Assembly (NCBI GenBank): GCA_028279705.1
Contig: JANQNF010000058.1
Span: forward strand, 1-64,000
From: an archaeon
GTDB taxonomy: Archaea; Aenigmatarchaeota; Aenigmatarchaeia; QMZP01; JAFGSV01
Direction of reading: 5' to 3'
DNA: 64,000 nucleotides
Part shown: positions 9,723 through 20,337 of the stretch, one piece after another
Layout of the letters: every line of letters starts with the position of its first letter
Position numbering within the stretch: the stretch's first letter is position 1
The notes under the pieces: model-generated
Seen by the model: only the letters and a program-made list of their open reading frames with translations
What the model was told of the DNA's origin: nothing
The model's database searches: none
Translations under genes and position numbers: made by a program

Positions 9723-10655
9723 ATGATTGTCACGGACGTGCTTTTCTTTGCAGTAGGCCTTGTAGTCCTCCTAAAGGGAGCTTCACTGTTTACAGAAAAT
9801 GCGTCCAAGATCGCAAAGAGCCTCGGGGTCTCGGAGATAGTCATAGGGCTTACCCTCGTCGCGTTTACGACTTCACTTCCCGAACTCGCAGTAAGCGTGC
9901 TTTCTGTGTTCAGGGAAGTCCCTGGGATAGCGATTGGAAACGTCATAGGATCAAATATAGCCAACGTTGGGTTAGTGCTTGGGCTTGCTGCGATAATCAC
10001 AAAAGGTATACCTGTGCAGAAGTCAGAACTCAAGCAGGGTTATATCATGCTGCTCGTCACGGCTGTTGCGATCATTTTCATTGCAGACGGGCTGAGCCCG
10101 CTAAAGGGCTTCATACTCATCGCAGGCCTGATAGGGTATGTGTATTACCTCTCGAAGGAAAAGTCATTCAGGGAAGGCGTTGTAGAAAAGATAATAGAGA
10201 GGGAAAATTTCACAAAGGGGACAATACTTTGCCTTATAGGTGGTGCCGGGGTCCTTGTCGGCGCTGAGCTGATAGTAAATGCCAGCATGAACATAGCGAC
10301 ACTTTTCAGCATCCCTGAAACTGTCATAGGACTCACGCTGGTTGCAGTGGGGACGTCCCTACCTGAACTTGCAACTTCATTGACTGCTGCTATCAAAAAG
10401 CTTGAGGGAATAGCCCTTGGAAACATAATAGGGAGCAATATATTCAACCTCATGATGGTCATGGGAGCATCTGCTGCCATAGAGGCCATAAAGATAGAGC
10501 AGAGCCTTCTCATCTACAGTGTGCCCATGATGGCACTTCTTTCACTCATGCTCGTGCTGTTCATGAAAGTCGAGAACAGGATAGGGAAGATAGACGGGAT
10601 AGCACTTCTTTCATTATACGTGTTTTTCATTTACATGAAGTTTTTCCTTGTATGA
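9723..10655 (+). CDS. CaCA-family Ca2+/Na+ antiporter
   Basis: Two alpha repeats: GLTLVAFTTSLPELAVSV...IGNVIGSNIANVGL and GLTLVAVGTSLPELATSLTAA...LGNIIGSNIFNLMMV. Confidence 0.93.
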   Translation: MIVTDVLFFAVGLVVLLKGASLFTENASKIAKSLGVSEIVIGLTLVAFTTSLPELAVSVLSVFREVPGIAIGNVIGSNIANVGLVLGLAAIITKGIPVQKSELKQGYIMLLVTAVAIIFIADGLSPLKGFILIAGLIGYVYYLSKEKSFREGVVEKIIERENFTKGTILCLIGGAGVLVGAELIVNASMNIATLFSIPETVIGLTLVAVGTSLPELATSLTAAIKKLEGIALGNIIGSNIFNLMMVMGASAAIEAIKIEQSLLIYSVPMMALLSLMLVLFMKVENRIGKIDGIALLSLYVFFIYMKFFLV

Positions 10656-10702
10656 GTGGCAGACTGGCAAAGATTTAAAACAGGCTTTCAGAATTAGATA
10701 GT

Positions 10703-12922
10703 ATGAAAATCGATAAGATTCTTGAGACGATCGGGCTCAAGGAGATGTCAAGGGCGCAGGTAATAGTCAAATTTACGCTCAAGTACTGGTGGCTATGGTG
10801 CCTTATTGCAATAACCATCTTTTCGTTCTGGTCGAGAATGATACCGGCAAAGTACGGTGAACTTCAGGCACTTGACCCATTTTATGCCTACAGGATGAAT
10901 TTGCACATGCTTGAAAACGACCTCCAGCTACCACTGCATGACAGCATGAGGTACTGGCCTGATGGTATAGGGATAGAAAAGTACGGTCCTCTCGTCTATT
11001 TCTACGTACCGGTCATGTTGTACATATCTCTCAGTTTCATTGGCGTATCGATGACGTATTTACAGTTTGCGATCATGTATCCTGCACTGATGGGCGCGGT
11101 TTCTGTCTTCTTCATATTCTGGCTCGCACGAGAAATTTTCAAGGATGAGAAGGCAGCACTATTTGCGTCACTGTTCCTTGCAACTGTGCCTGGGTATATT
11201 GCACGTACGTCTGCAGGTTTTTTCGACAAGGAAGCGACCGGAGGGGCGTTCTTTCTCATAGCACTCTTCCTTTTTATGCGGTCATACAATCGGGGATCTT
11301 TTAAGATCAGTGCACTGTCTGGTATTTTCATCTTCCTTGCAATGGGATCGTGGGGCGGTGGACAGTTTTTAATCTATACAATAGCAGTCTTTATGATAGT
11401 AAAACTCCTGATAAACAAGTACGAAGATAAGATGGTCTATTCGGCCATCGTACCATTAATTGTGGCAGTTCTCACCCAAAGGTTCTTCCTTGGCATATCC
11501 TCGACATTTGAGCAGGTGATTGCGATACTCACAATTATCCTCATAGTTGCCAGATACGCTGCAGAGAAGTATAAAATCTTAAAGGAGGAACAATTACCAT
11601 ACCTTGTCCCAGCTATCATGATAATAGTCATACTTTCGATACTCATTGGCTCAATGTTCTTTGATTTCATGTGGCATTTGGTAAATCGCGGTTTGGGAAT
11701 GCTATTCATTCAAGACAAGGGTTATATAGGAAGCACGGTCGCTGAGCAGATGCAAGGTACGTGGGCAGATGTCACATCACGGACAAGTGTGAACTATTCA
11801 AAATCAGTGATACCGCTAGTAGCGCCGTTTGACACATTTTTCAGCATATGGTTCCTTTTCATAATGGGTTCGCTTGCTGCCCTATATAACATATATACTG
11901 AAAGAAACTGGGCACTTCTCTTCCCACTATTGTGGCTTTTCATGTCGATACAGACAGTCTTTTACATGGTCAGGCTTGTATTCTTCCTAGGACCGCCCGC
12001 GTCCATAATGGCAGGATACTTCCTTGCGGACATTATCAACCGGCTATCGAGATCAAATTACATGAAAAAGACGGAAGGGCTGAAGAAGATGAATATATTA
12101 TCCATACCTTTGATTATAGCAATTGCAATGATCATAACTTCCAATATCGCAACTGGTTACGTGTTCTGCAATTCGCTTGGACCATCATTCAACCAGTACT
12201 GGAAGGAGTCGATGGACTATCTTGCTAAAGAGACACCGGTCAATTCTTCCATACTTTCATGGTGGGATTTCGGTTACTGGTTCCAGACTAGAGGCGAAAG
12301 GCCGAGTATCGCAGACGGCGGAAATAACAATGGTACAGTCAACTCACAGATAGCAGACTGGTATGTTTCGAACACTGTCAATTGGACTGATTTCAGGTCA
12401 TGGTTCAAAGGCAAGGATGTCAGCTACATACTCATGGACTATACACTGCCTGGTAAGTATGGTGCCATATCAAAAATAGCATCCAGGGGCAGGCAGGTTA
12501 CTGGCATGCTGCAATTCCAGCAGACCAATGTTTACCCGCAGCAGAACAAGACGATAATAGAATATAAAGCCGATCAGTACACGATATGGATGCCCGTTGG
12601 CAGCAACGGAAACATAGCAGGCAATCCCATATTCATGGTGTCACAGGGTGATCAGTATCTCGGAAGGAATTTCATAGAAGACATATGCACGACTAATGGT
12701 ATAGTGAAGATAGTTGCTGCAGAAGGCGCGGATGTCATGCCTGGATGCGTGACAATAACGTCTTATGGACTTTTCTATATACCACCCGAAACAGAGTTTT
12801 CAATATTCACAAACCTCATGTTCATGGACGGATACGGCATACCAGACATCGAAAAAGTATTTGATAATCAGCTGATAAAGATTTACAAGCTTGATATAAA
12901 CGAGACGCCAGTTAACTTATAG
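10703..12922 (+). CDS. aglB: STT3/AglB-type dolichyl-phosphooligosaccharide-protein glycotransferase
   Basis: N-terminal multi-TM GT-C fold, WWDFGYW motif followed by RPSIADGGNNNGT; TATA-like tttaaaac upstream. Confidence 0.92.
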   Translation: MKIDKILETIGLKEMSRAQVIVKFTLKYWWLWCLIAITIFSFWSRMIPAKYGELQALDPFYAYRMNLHMLENDLQLPLHDSMRYWPDGIGIEKYGPLVYFYVPVMLYISLSFIGVSMTYLQFAIMYPALMGAVSVFFIFWLAREIFKDEKAALFASLFLATVPGYIARTSAGFFDKEATGGAFFLIALFLFMRSYNRGSFKISALSGIFIFLAMGSWGGGQFLIYTIAVFMIVKLLINKYEDKMVYSAIVPLIVAVLTQRFFLGISSTFEQVIAILTIILIVARYAAEKYKILKEEQLPYLVPAIMIIVILSILIGSMFFDFMWHLVNRGLGMLFIQDKGYIGSTVAEQMQGTWADVTSRTSVNYSKSVIPLVAPFDTFFSIWFLFIMGSLAALYNIYTERNWALLFPLLWLFMSIQTVFYMVRLVFFLGPPASIMAGYFLADIINRLSRSNYMKKTEGLKKMNILSIPLIIAIAMIITSNIATGYVFCNSLGPSFNQYWKESMDYLAKETPVNSSILSWWDFGYWFQTRGERPSIADGGNNNGTVNSQIADWYVSNTVNWTDFRSWFKGKDVSYILMDYTLPGKYGAISKIASRGRQVTGMLQFQQTNVYPQQNKTIIEYKADQYTIWMPVGSNGNIAGNPIFMVSQGDQYLGRNFIEDICTTNGIVKIVAAEGADVMPGCVTITSYGLFYIPPETEFSIFTNLMFMDGYGIPDIEKVFDNQLIKIYKLDINETPVNL

Positions 12923-13936
12923 ACCCAAATTCCACAACCATAACACGATCATGGATAAGCAGAGCTGGAAAGCGAATGTGGTGTATACAACATCTTTCTC
13001 GTAAACGTTTTCTTTGACCTTCTTCAGTCCCACGATAATGAGATGAGTAAAATCATATATCTTTTCATGCGGCATTTCAAGGCACCCGTTTTTACCGACC
13101 TTTGCGAACGCTTCCACATCCTTCACTTTGTCGATGAACCTGAAACGTATGAACATAAATGCGTCGAAAAAGTATGGTATGAAGAGAAGTATGGCATATT
13201 TTTCCATGTTTCCCAATATAGCTATGCATGCTATGATAGCACCTACCGAATATGTCAGGCTGTCGCCTGGGAAAATTTTCGACGGGAATTTGTTGAACCA
13301 GAAGAATGCTGCAAGCGAAGACATCATTATCAGTGATATCATACTTACCCATCCCGCTCCCGAAATCCATGCAATGAGACCAAGCGTTCCCAGGATAATA
13401 ATTCCCATCCCGGCTTCCAGGCCGTTGTATCCTGCAAGCATGTTGTAACCGTTTATCGCACCGATTATTCCTAGCGGCACTATGAGAAGTGGAAACATGA
13501 AACCGAAGTCAAAGAAGCCTACGAATGGTATGTTCATAATAGCATCACCAGCGTTCACTACCACGAGAGGTATCGCTATTGGGACAGTTGAGAGTATCTT
13601 CGTTGAATGTCTCATACCAACTTTCCATCCCAGGATGTCGTCGATGAAACCGACGAAGCCTGCCATCAGGATGGTCGCAAGCACCGCAAGTATCTCAACC
13701 AGACCGAAGTCGCTGTTGAAGTAGAATGTATACATGAATATGTAAACTAACAATCCGGTCACTGTGCCTGCAATAACCGTCACACCACCGGCTTCCGGAA
13801 CCTCAGGCCTGTCTTGCTTGTTCATGTCTCTGCCGACAAGCTTCATGTTCATGACCTTCTTGGCCCATTTCGGTACCATCAGGAATGTGATGAGAAAGGC
13901 GGCCGCTGCGCAGATGAGTATTACAGGATCTATCAT
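12917..13936 (-). CDS. GT4/MraY-like UDP-sugar:lipid-P sugar-1-P transferase (AglH-like)
   Basis: Multi-TM, MNKQDRPEVPEAGG, GFIDDILGWKVGMRHSTK, NGYNMLAGYNGLEAGMG, FPGDSLTYSVGA. Confidence 0.88.
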   Translation of the reverse strand: MIDPVILICAAAAFLITFLMVPKWAKKVMNMKLVGRDMNKQDRPEVPEAGGVTVIAGTVTGLLVYIFMYTFYFNSDFGLVEILAVLATILMAGFVGFIDDILGWKVGMRHSTKILSTVPIAIPLVVVNAGDAIMNIPFVGFFDFGFMFPLLIVPLGIIGAINGYNMLAGYNGLEAGMGIIILGTLGLIAWISGAGWVSMISLIMMSSLAAFFWFNKFPSKIFPGDSLTYSVGAIIACIAILGNMEKYAILLFIPYFFDAFMFIRFRFIDKVKDVEAFAKVGKNGCLEMPHEKIYDFTHLIIVGLKKVKENVYEKDVVYTTFAFQLCLSMIVLWLWNLGL

Positions 13937-14518
13937 TTAATCACCCAGCTTTTTGTAAATTTCTTCCGAAACAGTCAGTTCTTTCTTGCAATCCTTACAT
14001 TTCAGTAAAACATCACTTCCTTTGTTTATGGCAAGTTCTACATCAGCTCCACAGGAACAGACGAAACCCTTCAATTTTGCCGGATTTCCATAGACCAGTC
14101 CATGGCCAGGAACGTCTTTTGTTACGACTGAACCCGCACCTACCATGGAGTTTTCACCTATGGTTATCCCGCACAATACCGTAGAGTTTGCACCGACTGA
14201 CGCACCGTCCTTCACATTACACTTGGTGATTTCCCAGTTACCGACGGACCTCGGTCTAATATCATTGGTAAATGTCACGTGTGGGCCTATGAATACGTTC
14301 TTCCCTATTCTGACACCCTGGAATATAGAGGCCTTGTTTCCAATTTTGGCATTATCACCGATTTTTACGTCCTTTCCGACGTAAGCGCAATGCCCGACAT
14401 TGCAGTTCTTGCCGAGCGTGGCACCTTCCCTTACATGTGCATAATGCCATATCTTGCACCCTTCTCCGATTATGGAACCTTTTTCCACCGTTGCGGTTTC
14501 GTGCACGAGAACTGCCAT
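13937..14518 (-). CDS. Hexapeptide-repeat acyltransferase (WbpD-like)
   Basis: Left-handed beta-helix repeats (IGEGCKIWHYAHVREGATLGKNCNVGHCAYVGKDVKIGDNAKIGNKASIFQGVRIG); operon partners. Confidence 0.85.
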   Translation of the reverse strand: MAVLVHETATVEKGSIIGEGCKIWHYAHVREGATLGKNCNVGHCAYVGKDVKIGDNAKIGNKASIFQGVRIGKNVFIGPHVTFTNDIRPRSVGNWEITKCNVKDGASVGANSTVLCGITIGENSMVGAGSVVTKDVPGHGLVYGNPAKLKGFVCSCGADVELAINKGSDVLLKCKDCKKELTVSEEIYKKLGD

Positions 14519-15490
14519 TCAAACACTTCCGATAGATTTCATTATACTTTCAGTTATTTTAAGTACTTCGAGCCCGTCGTTCCCGGACACAAGCGGATCC
14601 TTGCCTTTCTTTACAGCATCTATAAAATTCTGCAATTCTAGTCTGAGAGGTTCGCTTTTTTTAACTTTTATTGGCACTTCTCTCGGTTCACCAAACTGCA
14701 GAACGAAATCCCCAAACTTGTCATAGTTCCTTTCATAGACGCTTTCATGAAGTGTCAGGTCTTGGGTTATGTAGTTGAGCTTCGCGTAACCCTTTGTCCC
14801 GGTCACGTTCAGTACCCTTATCTTCACAGGTGTTATCCAGTTTACTTCTATGAGACCATTCGTTCCATTGTACTTTAGGAAAATGTCAGCATAATCTTCC
14901 CTGTCATTGACGATTGCCTTACCTCCTGCAGCGTGTATCTTTTCGGGGTCCTTGCCAAGAAGGTACCTGAAGATGTCTATATCGTGGACAGCCATGTCGA
15001 CGATCACATTAGCATCCTTTATCCTCGGCGGGAAAATACCGACGCGCCTTGCAAGTATGGATGTTATATTACCCAGGCTGCCCTTAACTATCAGTTTTTT
15101 CAGTTCCTGCACAGCCGGGTTGAACCTTTCTATGTGACCGACAGCGAGTTTTACACCCTTCTCTTCTGCAAGTTTCACAAGCTCTTTAGCCTTTTTCACG
15201 TTTTCAGCGAGCGGTTTTTCTATGAGCAGATGTTTACCACTTTCAATCACTTTTTTCCCCACATCATAATGGAGGAAAGTCGGCACGCAAACCGAGACTG
15301 CTTCCAGACCTTCTACACGGAGAAGGTCCTCATAATTCTTGAAATACTCACACTTGTTCTTCTTTGCAACGTCCTTTCCTGCCTTTTCGTTGATGTCAGA
15401 AACGCCTACGAGGTCAACACCATCAATTTCATTGTATACCCTTGCGTGGTTTTTCCCCATCTTTCCAGTTCCTATCACACATACCTTCAT
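14519..15490 (-). CDS. Gfo/Idh/MocA oxidoreductase (WbpB-like)
   Basis: N-terminal Rossmann GTGKMGKNHARVYNEI, EKPLAENVKKAKEL; context next to WbpD/E-like genes. Confidence 0.87.
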   Translation of the reverse strand: MKVCVIGTGKMGKNHARVYNEIDGVDLVGVSDINEKAGKDVAKKNKCEYFKNYEDLLRVEGLEAVSVCVPTFLHYDVGKKVIESGKHLLIEKPLAENVKKAKELVKLAEEKGVKLAVGHIERFNPAVQELKKLIVKGSLGNITSILARRVGIFPPRIKDANVIVDMAVHDIDIFRYLLGKDPEKIHAAGGKAIVNDREDYADIFLKYNGTNGLIEVNWITPVKIRVLNVTGTKGYAKLNYITQDLTLHESVYERNYDKFGDFVLQFGEPREVPIKVKKSEPLRLELQNFIDAVKKGKDPLVSGNDGLEVLKITESIMKSIGSV

Positions 15491-15494
15491 GACA

Positions 15495-16580
15495 TTACCT
15501 GTATTTCTTGATCACTTCCACGATCTTCTCGAGATCGGACCTTGACACGTTCTGATGCACCGGAAGCGACAATACCTGCTTTGCGACAGATTCTGCGATC
15601 GGGCATACGCCCTCCTTGTATCCTAAATCCTGATAAGCCGGTTGCACGTATGATAGTTTAGGGTAGTACACCCTCGCCCCTACGCCATTTGAGTTAAGAT
15701 AACCGACAAAATCGTCCCTGAACGTTCCATTCACCTTCACGGTGTACTGGTGCCATGCATGCTTGACGTTACCGTCAACGTACGGTGTTTCAAGCCAGCT
15801 TATGTTTTCCAGCTCTTCTGTCAAAAACTTCGAGTTTTTTGACCTTCTGGTATTCATTTTACCCAGCTTTTTCAGTTGCTCGACTCCGATTGCTGCCTGT
15901 ATATCCGTCATCCTGTTGTTATAACCCACCATTACATGGTCATAGCTTCCAAGTTGCCCCTGATTTATTGAGACCCTGAACTTTTCTGCAACTGCATCAT
16001 TGTCAGTAAGCATCATTCCGCCCTCACCTGTAACCATATTCTTTGATGCGTAGAAAGAGAATGTCGAGATGTCACCAAAAGTTCCAGCTTTCTTGCCATC
16101 ATATTCGGCACCGTGCGCCTGTGCGGCATCCTCTATGAGCATAACGTCATGGTCGCTGCATATTTTCTTTATTTCCTTCATATTGCATGGCTGGCCGTAA
16201 AGATGGACAATGACTACGGCCTTCGTTTTTTCAGTAATCTTTGATTCAATATTGACCGGGTCAATATTGAATGTTTTCTCACCAATATCAGCAAAAACCG
16301 GTTTTGCCCTGTTGAATAATATGGAGTTTGAGGTTGCTATGAACGTGAACGGCGTTGTTATGACTTCATCATCCTTTTTTATCCCGATTGACTCTAGTCC
16401 AAATTGAAGCGCTGATGTGCCGGACGAGCACGCAACACCATGGCTCGTGCCGATGTATGACGAGAACTTTTCCTCGAACTCAGCAACCTTCTTTCCCTGT
16501 ACGACCCTTCCTGATTTGAGCACTTCCACGACTGCGCCTATTTCTTCCTGCCCGATGTCGGGGCTAGCTATTGGAATCAT
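15495..16580 (-). CDS. DegT/DnrJ/EryC1/StrS PLP aminotransferase (WbpE-like)
   Basis: VEDAAQAHGAEYDGKKAGTFGDISTFSFYASKNMVTGEGGMM with PLP lysine; RMTDIQAAIG. Confidence 0.92.
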   Translation of the reverse strand: MIPIASPDIGQEEIGAVVEVLKSGRVVQGKKVAEFEEKFSSYIGTSHGVACSSGTSALQFGLESIGIKKDDEVITTPFTFIATSNSILFNRAKPVFADIGEKTFNIDPVNIESKITEKTKAVVIVHLYGQPCNMKEIKKICSDHDVMLIEDAAQAHGAEYDGKKAGTFGDISTFSFYASKNMVTGEGGMMLTDNDAVAEKFRVSINQGQLGSYDHVMVGYNNRMTDIQAAIGVEQLKKLGKMNTRRSKNSKFLTEELENISWLETPYVDGNVKHAWHQYTVKVNGTFRDDFVGYLNSNGVGARVYYPKLSYVQPAYQDLGYKEGVCPIAESVAKQVLSLPVHQNVSRSDLEKIVEVIKKYR

Positions 16581-16741
16581 ACGAATCTTTCCACTTTATC
16601 AATTAAAAGAGTTGGGGAGTGTTTAAAAATACATTCTCCCAAATTCGACCCATTTCATGGGATGACTATCGTCGAACTTCCTTGTTAACATTTAAAAAGC
16701 ATTGCAGCACGATTAATTAAAATCGTACTTGTGGGGATTAT

Positions 16742-17779
16742 ATGAAAGCAGGCATAGTCGGTTATGGCGCGTATCTGCCCATGCTCAGGATAAAGGCCGG
16801 CAGCATAGCAAACATATGGAGCCCCGATCCTGAAATTGAGAAAAAGCTCAGTTCAGAGAAGACCGTACCGAACATGGACGAGGATTGCGCGACAATGGCA
16901 GTTGAGGCAAGCAGGCGCGCCCTAAAGAGGGCTTGCATTAATCCCGCAGACATCGGCGCTGTCTATGTCGGCTCCGAATCACATCCTTATGTAGTGAAGA
17001 GTACATCATCGATCGTCGGGGAGGCAGTGGGTGCAACTCCCAACATGATGGCAGCTGACCTCGAATTCGCATGTAAGGCAGGCACTTCTGCACTCCAGAT
17101 AGTCATAAGCCATGTCTTATCCGGGAGGATAGAATACGGCCTTGCTGGAGGATCGGACACTGCGCAGGGTAGGCCTGGCGATGCGCTTGAATACACTGCT
17201 GCAGCAGGTTCTGCGATGTTTGTTGTTGGAAAAAAGAATGTGATCGCGAACGTTGACGAGACATTTTCATACGTTACCGACACTCCCGATTTCTGGAGAA
17301 GGGAGGCAGAAGAGTTTCCAAGGCACGGTGGCAGGTTCACAGGAGAGCCGGCATACTTCAAGCACATACTGGGTGCCACAAAAGGTATACTGGAAAAGAC
17401 AGGCACGACTGTCAAGGATTATGATTACTTTGTCTTCCACCAGCCCAATGCAAAATTCCCGCTGACAGCAGCAAAGATGCTTGGCATTCCGGAAGAGAAG
17501 GTTTCAACTGGTTTGCTCTTCCCGAAAATAGGCAATACTTATTCGGCAGCTTCGATACTTGGTTTATGCGCGGTTCTTGACACCGCAACCCCCGGAAGCA
17601 GGGTACTAGTCACTTCCTTTGGATCAGGTGCTGGGTCAGACTCGATTACTTTCACGGTCACTGACAACATAGATGAAGTGAGGCAGAAGGCAGCCACTGT
17701 GAGCAAAATACTTGAAAACAAGGAATATGTCGAATATGCACAGTATGCCAGGTACAAGGAGAAAATAAAGGGTGTTTGA
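16742..17779 (+). CDS. Hydroxymethylglutaryl-CoA synthase
   Basis: [17 protein letters not shown]..., catalytic Cys region [31 protein letters not shown]; start of HMGS-thiolase-DUF35 operon. Confidence 0.93.
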   Translation: MKAGIVGYGAYLPMLRIKAGSIANIWSPDPEIEKKLSSEKTVPNMDEDCATMAVEASRRALKRACINPADIGAVYVGSESHPYVVKSTSSIVGEAVGATPNMMAADLEFACKAGTSALQIVISHVLSGRIEYGLAGGSDTAQGRPGDALEYTAAAGSAMFVVGKKNVIANVDETFSYVTDTPDFWRREAEEFPRHGGRFTGEPAYFKHILGATKGILEKTGTTVKDYDYFVFHQPNAKFPLTAAKMLGIPEEKVSTGLLFPKIGNTYSAASILGLCAVLDTATPGSRVLVTSFGSGAGSDSITFTVTDNIDEVRQKAATVSKILENKEYVEYAQYARYKEKIKGV

Positions 17780-17781
17780 TC

Positions 17782-18951
17782 ATGAACAGGGATGTTGCAA
17801 TAGTCGGCGTCGGGATGACTAAATTCGGCGAGCACTGGAAGAAAGGACTAAAGGAACTCATAACAGAGGCCGGCGTGAAGGCGGTTGAGGATGCAGGCAT
17901 TTCAGGAAAGGACATACAGCTCATAGTCGGTGGTAGCATGTCTTCTGGCATGTTCGTAGGCCAGGAGCACACCGGAGCACTGTTTACTGATTATCTGGGA
18001 CTCAGTCCCGTGCCAGCGATAAGGACAGAAGCCGCGTGCGCTTCGTCTTCTGTCGCACTGACTACGGGAACGATGGCCGTTCAGTCCGGCAGGTACGATT
18101 GTGTAGTTGTCGGCGGGGTTGAGAAGATGACTGATGTTTACGGAAACCTTGCAACGACTGCGCTTGCTGGTGCAATGGACAGGGACAACGAGGCACACTT
18201 CGGGCTTACATTCCCGGGAGTCTATGCGCTCATGGCACAGAGGCACATGCACCAGTATGGTACCACGAGAGAGCAGATAGCCATGGTTGCTGTCAAGAAC
18301 CACGAGAATGCGATGCACAATCCCAATGCCCAGTTCCACCGGAAGATATGTGTCGAATCTGTTTTGAAGTCTGCACTTGTTTCGGATCCGCTCAGGCTGC
18401 TTGACTGCTCACCGATAGCAGACGGCGCTGCGGCACTTATACTGGTTCCTGCAGAGCATGCCAAGAAGTACACGGACACACCAATATACATAAGGGCATC
18501 TTCTCAGGCTTCTGATACACTGAGTCTTTACATGAGGCCTGACATAACTACGGTTGGCGCCACGATAAGCGCCGTTCAGAATGCTTACAAGCAGTCGGGA
18601 CTGAAGCCTGAAGACATTCATTTTGCCGAGGTGCATGACTGTTTCACCATAAACGAGATAATAGCAAGCGAGGACCTTGGTTTCTGCAAGAAGGGTGAAG
18701 GCGGAAGGCTTGTGCAGAGCGGCGAAACCGCAATCGGTGGAAAAATCCCGATCAATCCGTCCGGTGGACTCAAGGCCAAAGGTCACCCTGTCGGTGCCAC
18801 GGGCGCTGCACAGGCTGTAGAGATAGTAGAACAACTTAGAGGAGAAGCTGGTGGAAGGCAGGTGAAGGGCGCAGAAAACGGTCTTGCCCACAACGTAGGC
18901 GGCTCCGGCTCAACCGTGGTTGTCCACATGCTGTCGAGGAACAGGAAGTGA
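17782..18951 (+). CDS. Thiolase / acetyl-CoA acetyltransferase
   Basis: [43 protein letters not shown]. Confidence 0.93.
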   Translation: MNRDVAIVGVGMTKFGEHWKKGLKELITEAGVKAVEDAGISGKDIQLIVGGSMSSGMFVGQEHTGALFTDYLGLSPVPAIRTEAACASSSVALTTGTMAVQSGRYDCVVVGGVEKMTDVYGNLATTALAGAMDRDNEAHFGLTFPGVYALMAQRHMHQYGTTREQIAMVAVKNHENAMHNPNAQFHRKICVESVLKSALVSDPLRLLDCSPIADGAAALILVPAEHAKKYTDTPIYIRASSQASDTLSLYMRPDITTVGATISAVQNAYKQSGLKPEDIHFAEVHDCFTINEIIASEDLGFCKKGEGGRLVQSGETAIGGKIPINPSGGLKAKGHPVGATGAAQAVEIVEQLRGEAGGRQVKGAENGLAHNVGGSGSTVVVHMLSRNRK

Positions 18952-18956
18952 TTATC

Positions 18957-19364
18957 ATGACGACTGAAAAAGCCGTTGCACATCATTGGAGGAAGTTTAA
19001 GGAACGGTACGGTCTGGTAGGTTCCAAGTGTGATAGCTGCAATTCGTATTTCTTTCCAACAAGTACGATATGCCCAAAGTGCAGGAGAAAGGGGAATGTC
19101 AAGGAGCATTCATTTTCAGGAAAGGGCAAAGTATTCTCCCACACGACCATAAGGGTTGCACCCGAAGGGTTCGAAGCGTATGCACCCTACGTGATAGCGA
19201 TAATAGAACTTGACGAGGGCGCAAAGGTGGTTTCCCAGGTAGTCGACTGCAAACCCGAAGACGTGAAGATAGGCATGCCCGTTGAGGTGTGCTTCAGAAA
19301 GATCAGGGAGGAGGGCAAGTCCGGTCTCGTTCTTTACGGTTTCAAGTTCAAGCCAGTTCTGTAG
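18957..19364 (+). CDS. DUF35 OB-fold/zinc-ribbon protein of the HMGS-thiolase complex
   Basis: CDSCNSYFFPTSTICPKC rubredoxin-like Zn ribbon plus OB fold FSGKGKVFSHTTI; operon context. Confidence 0.9.
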   Translation: MTTEKAVAHHWRKFKERYGLVGSKCDSCNSYFFPTSTICPKCRRKGNVKEHSFSGKGKVFSHTTIRVAPEGFEAYAPYVIAIIELDEGAKVVSQVVDCKPEDVKIGMPVEVCFRKIREEGKSGLVLYGFKFKPVL

Positions 19365-19404
19365 AGAAGCGAAGTTTTATTAAGAACAGGCCTCTTTCTT
19401 ATAC

Positions 19405-20337
19405 ATGGATAACTTATCCATATTTTCACTGCAAGAAGATTTCTCAATATATTTCCAGCCTGAGCTGCTTAACGTAGTGGAAGAGTCTTCATTGGATGAT
19501 AGGGAGGAGGAAGACGAGACTTCAAGGAAAGTGTACGACGAAGCAGACGTGGACTTGAGGGAATCCTACAACGTCAGGTTCAACCAGGAACTCAACGGCT
19601 TCTACACTGACGACGAAGGAAACATCAGGGACGAGAATAGCATTAAATATGACGATCTCCAGCCGGATGCTTTTGAAAATGCCGAAAAGACGATGCTGCT
19701 TGCAGATAATATCATCATCGACCCGCTTGAGCACAGCAACGTAAATTACACAGATGCTGACATCAACACTTACCTGGAACAGATGGGCATCCACGATGCC
19801 ACTGCCAAATACAAAGACAGCGTTCTTACAATGGATTATGGCGGTGGAGGCTCGATAGGGGGGCAGGCTACATACCAGAGGATAGTATTTGAGGCCGATG
19901 CCGATGGTGAAAGTGTATACGAACTGACAATGAGAAAACTCGGTGAAGCAGGGATTGAATTTTCCACAGTTTACGATTCTGGCCTGGGCACAATGCTTTT
20001 CGATTCCATAAACGGGAAGGGTGAGGATGTCGAAAAAGACGATGCTGGTTATCTTCACCATTCCATTTCATCCGGGGACGGGGGGAATTTCAACGAGTTC
20101 TACGTGGATGGTGCAATAGGATCTGATGCGGTGGACAAGCAACTTCTTGACAAGGGCGCTGTTATAGAATGGAGATATGCAGAAGAGACAGACGGGTCTT
20201 GTGGTGGCTGCCCGGATTTCGACACAGTAAGGACGCTGGTCGAATACGGTTCTGCCCTTCAGGGGGCACCGACTATGAATTCACCACCAGGTTTCCAGGT
20301 AACACCATTCCAGCAGGACAGTTTCATGTACATGTGA
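19405..20337 (+). CDS. Acidic hypothetical protein with a DUF4430-like domain
   Basis: Segment GTMLFDSINGKGED...NFNEFYVDGAIGSDAVDKQLLDKGAVIEWRYAEE resembles the DUF4430 signature; very D/E-rich, no N-terminal signal visible. Confidence 0.6.
   Translation: MDNLSIFSLQEDFSIYFQPELLNVVEESSLDDREEEDETSRKVYDEADVDLRESYNVRFNQELNGFYTDDEGNIRDENSIKYDDLQPDAFENAEKTMLLADNIIIDPLEHSNVNYTDADINTYLEQMGIHDATAKYKDSVLTMDYGGGGSIGGQATYQRIVFEADADGESVYELTMRKLGEAGIEFSTVYDSGLGTMLFDSINGKGEDVEKDDAGYLHHSISSGDGGNFNEFYVDGAIGSDAVDKQLLDKGAVIEWRYAEETDGSCGGCPDFDTVRTLVEYGSALQGAPTMNSPPGFQVTPFQQDSFMYM

Noticed and set aside
9614-10267. 217-aa + ORF spanning the P-ATPase/CaCA junction
   Set aside because: Out of frame with two strongly supported genes; Cys/Arg-rich shadow translation.
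16742-19364. HMGS-thiolase-DUF35 operon as novel
   Set aside because: This gene trio and its protein complex are established in archaea.
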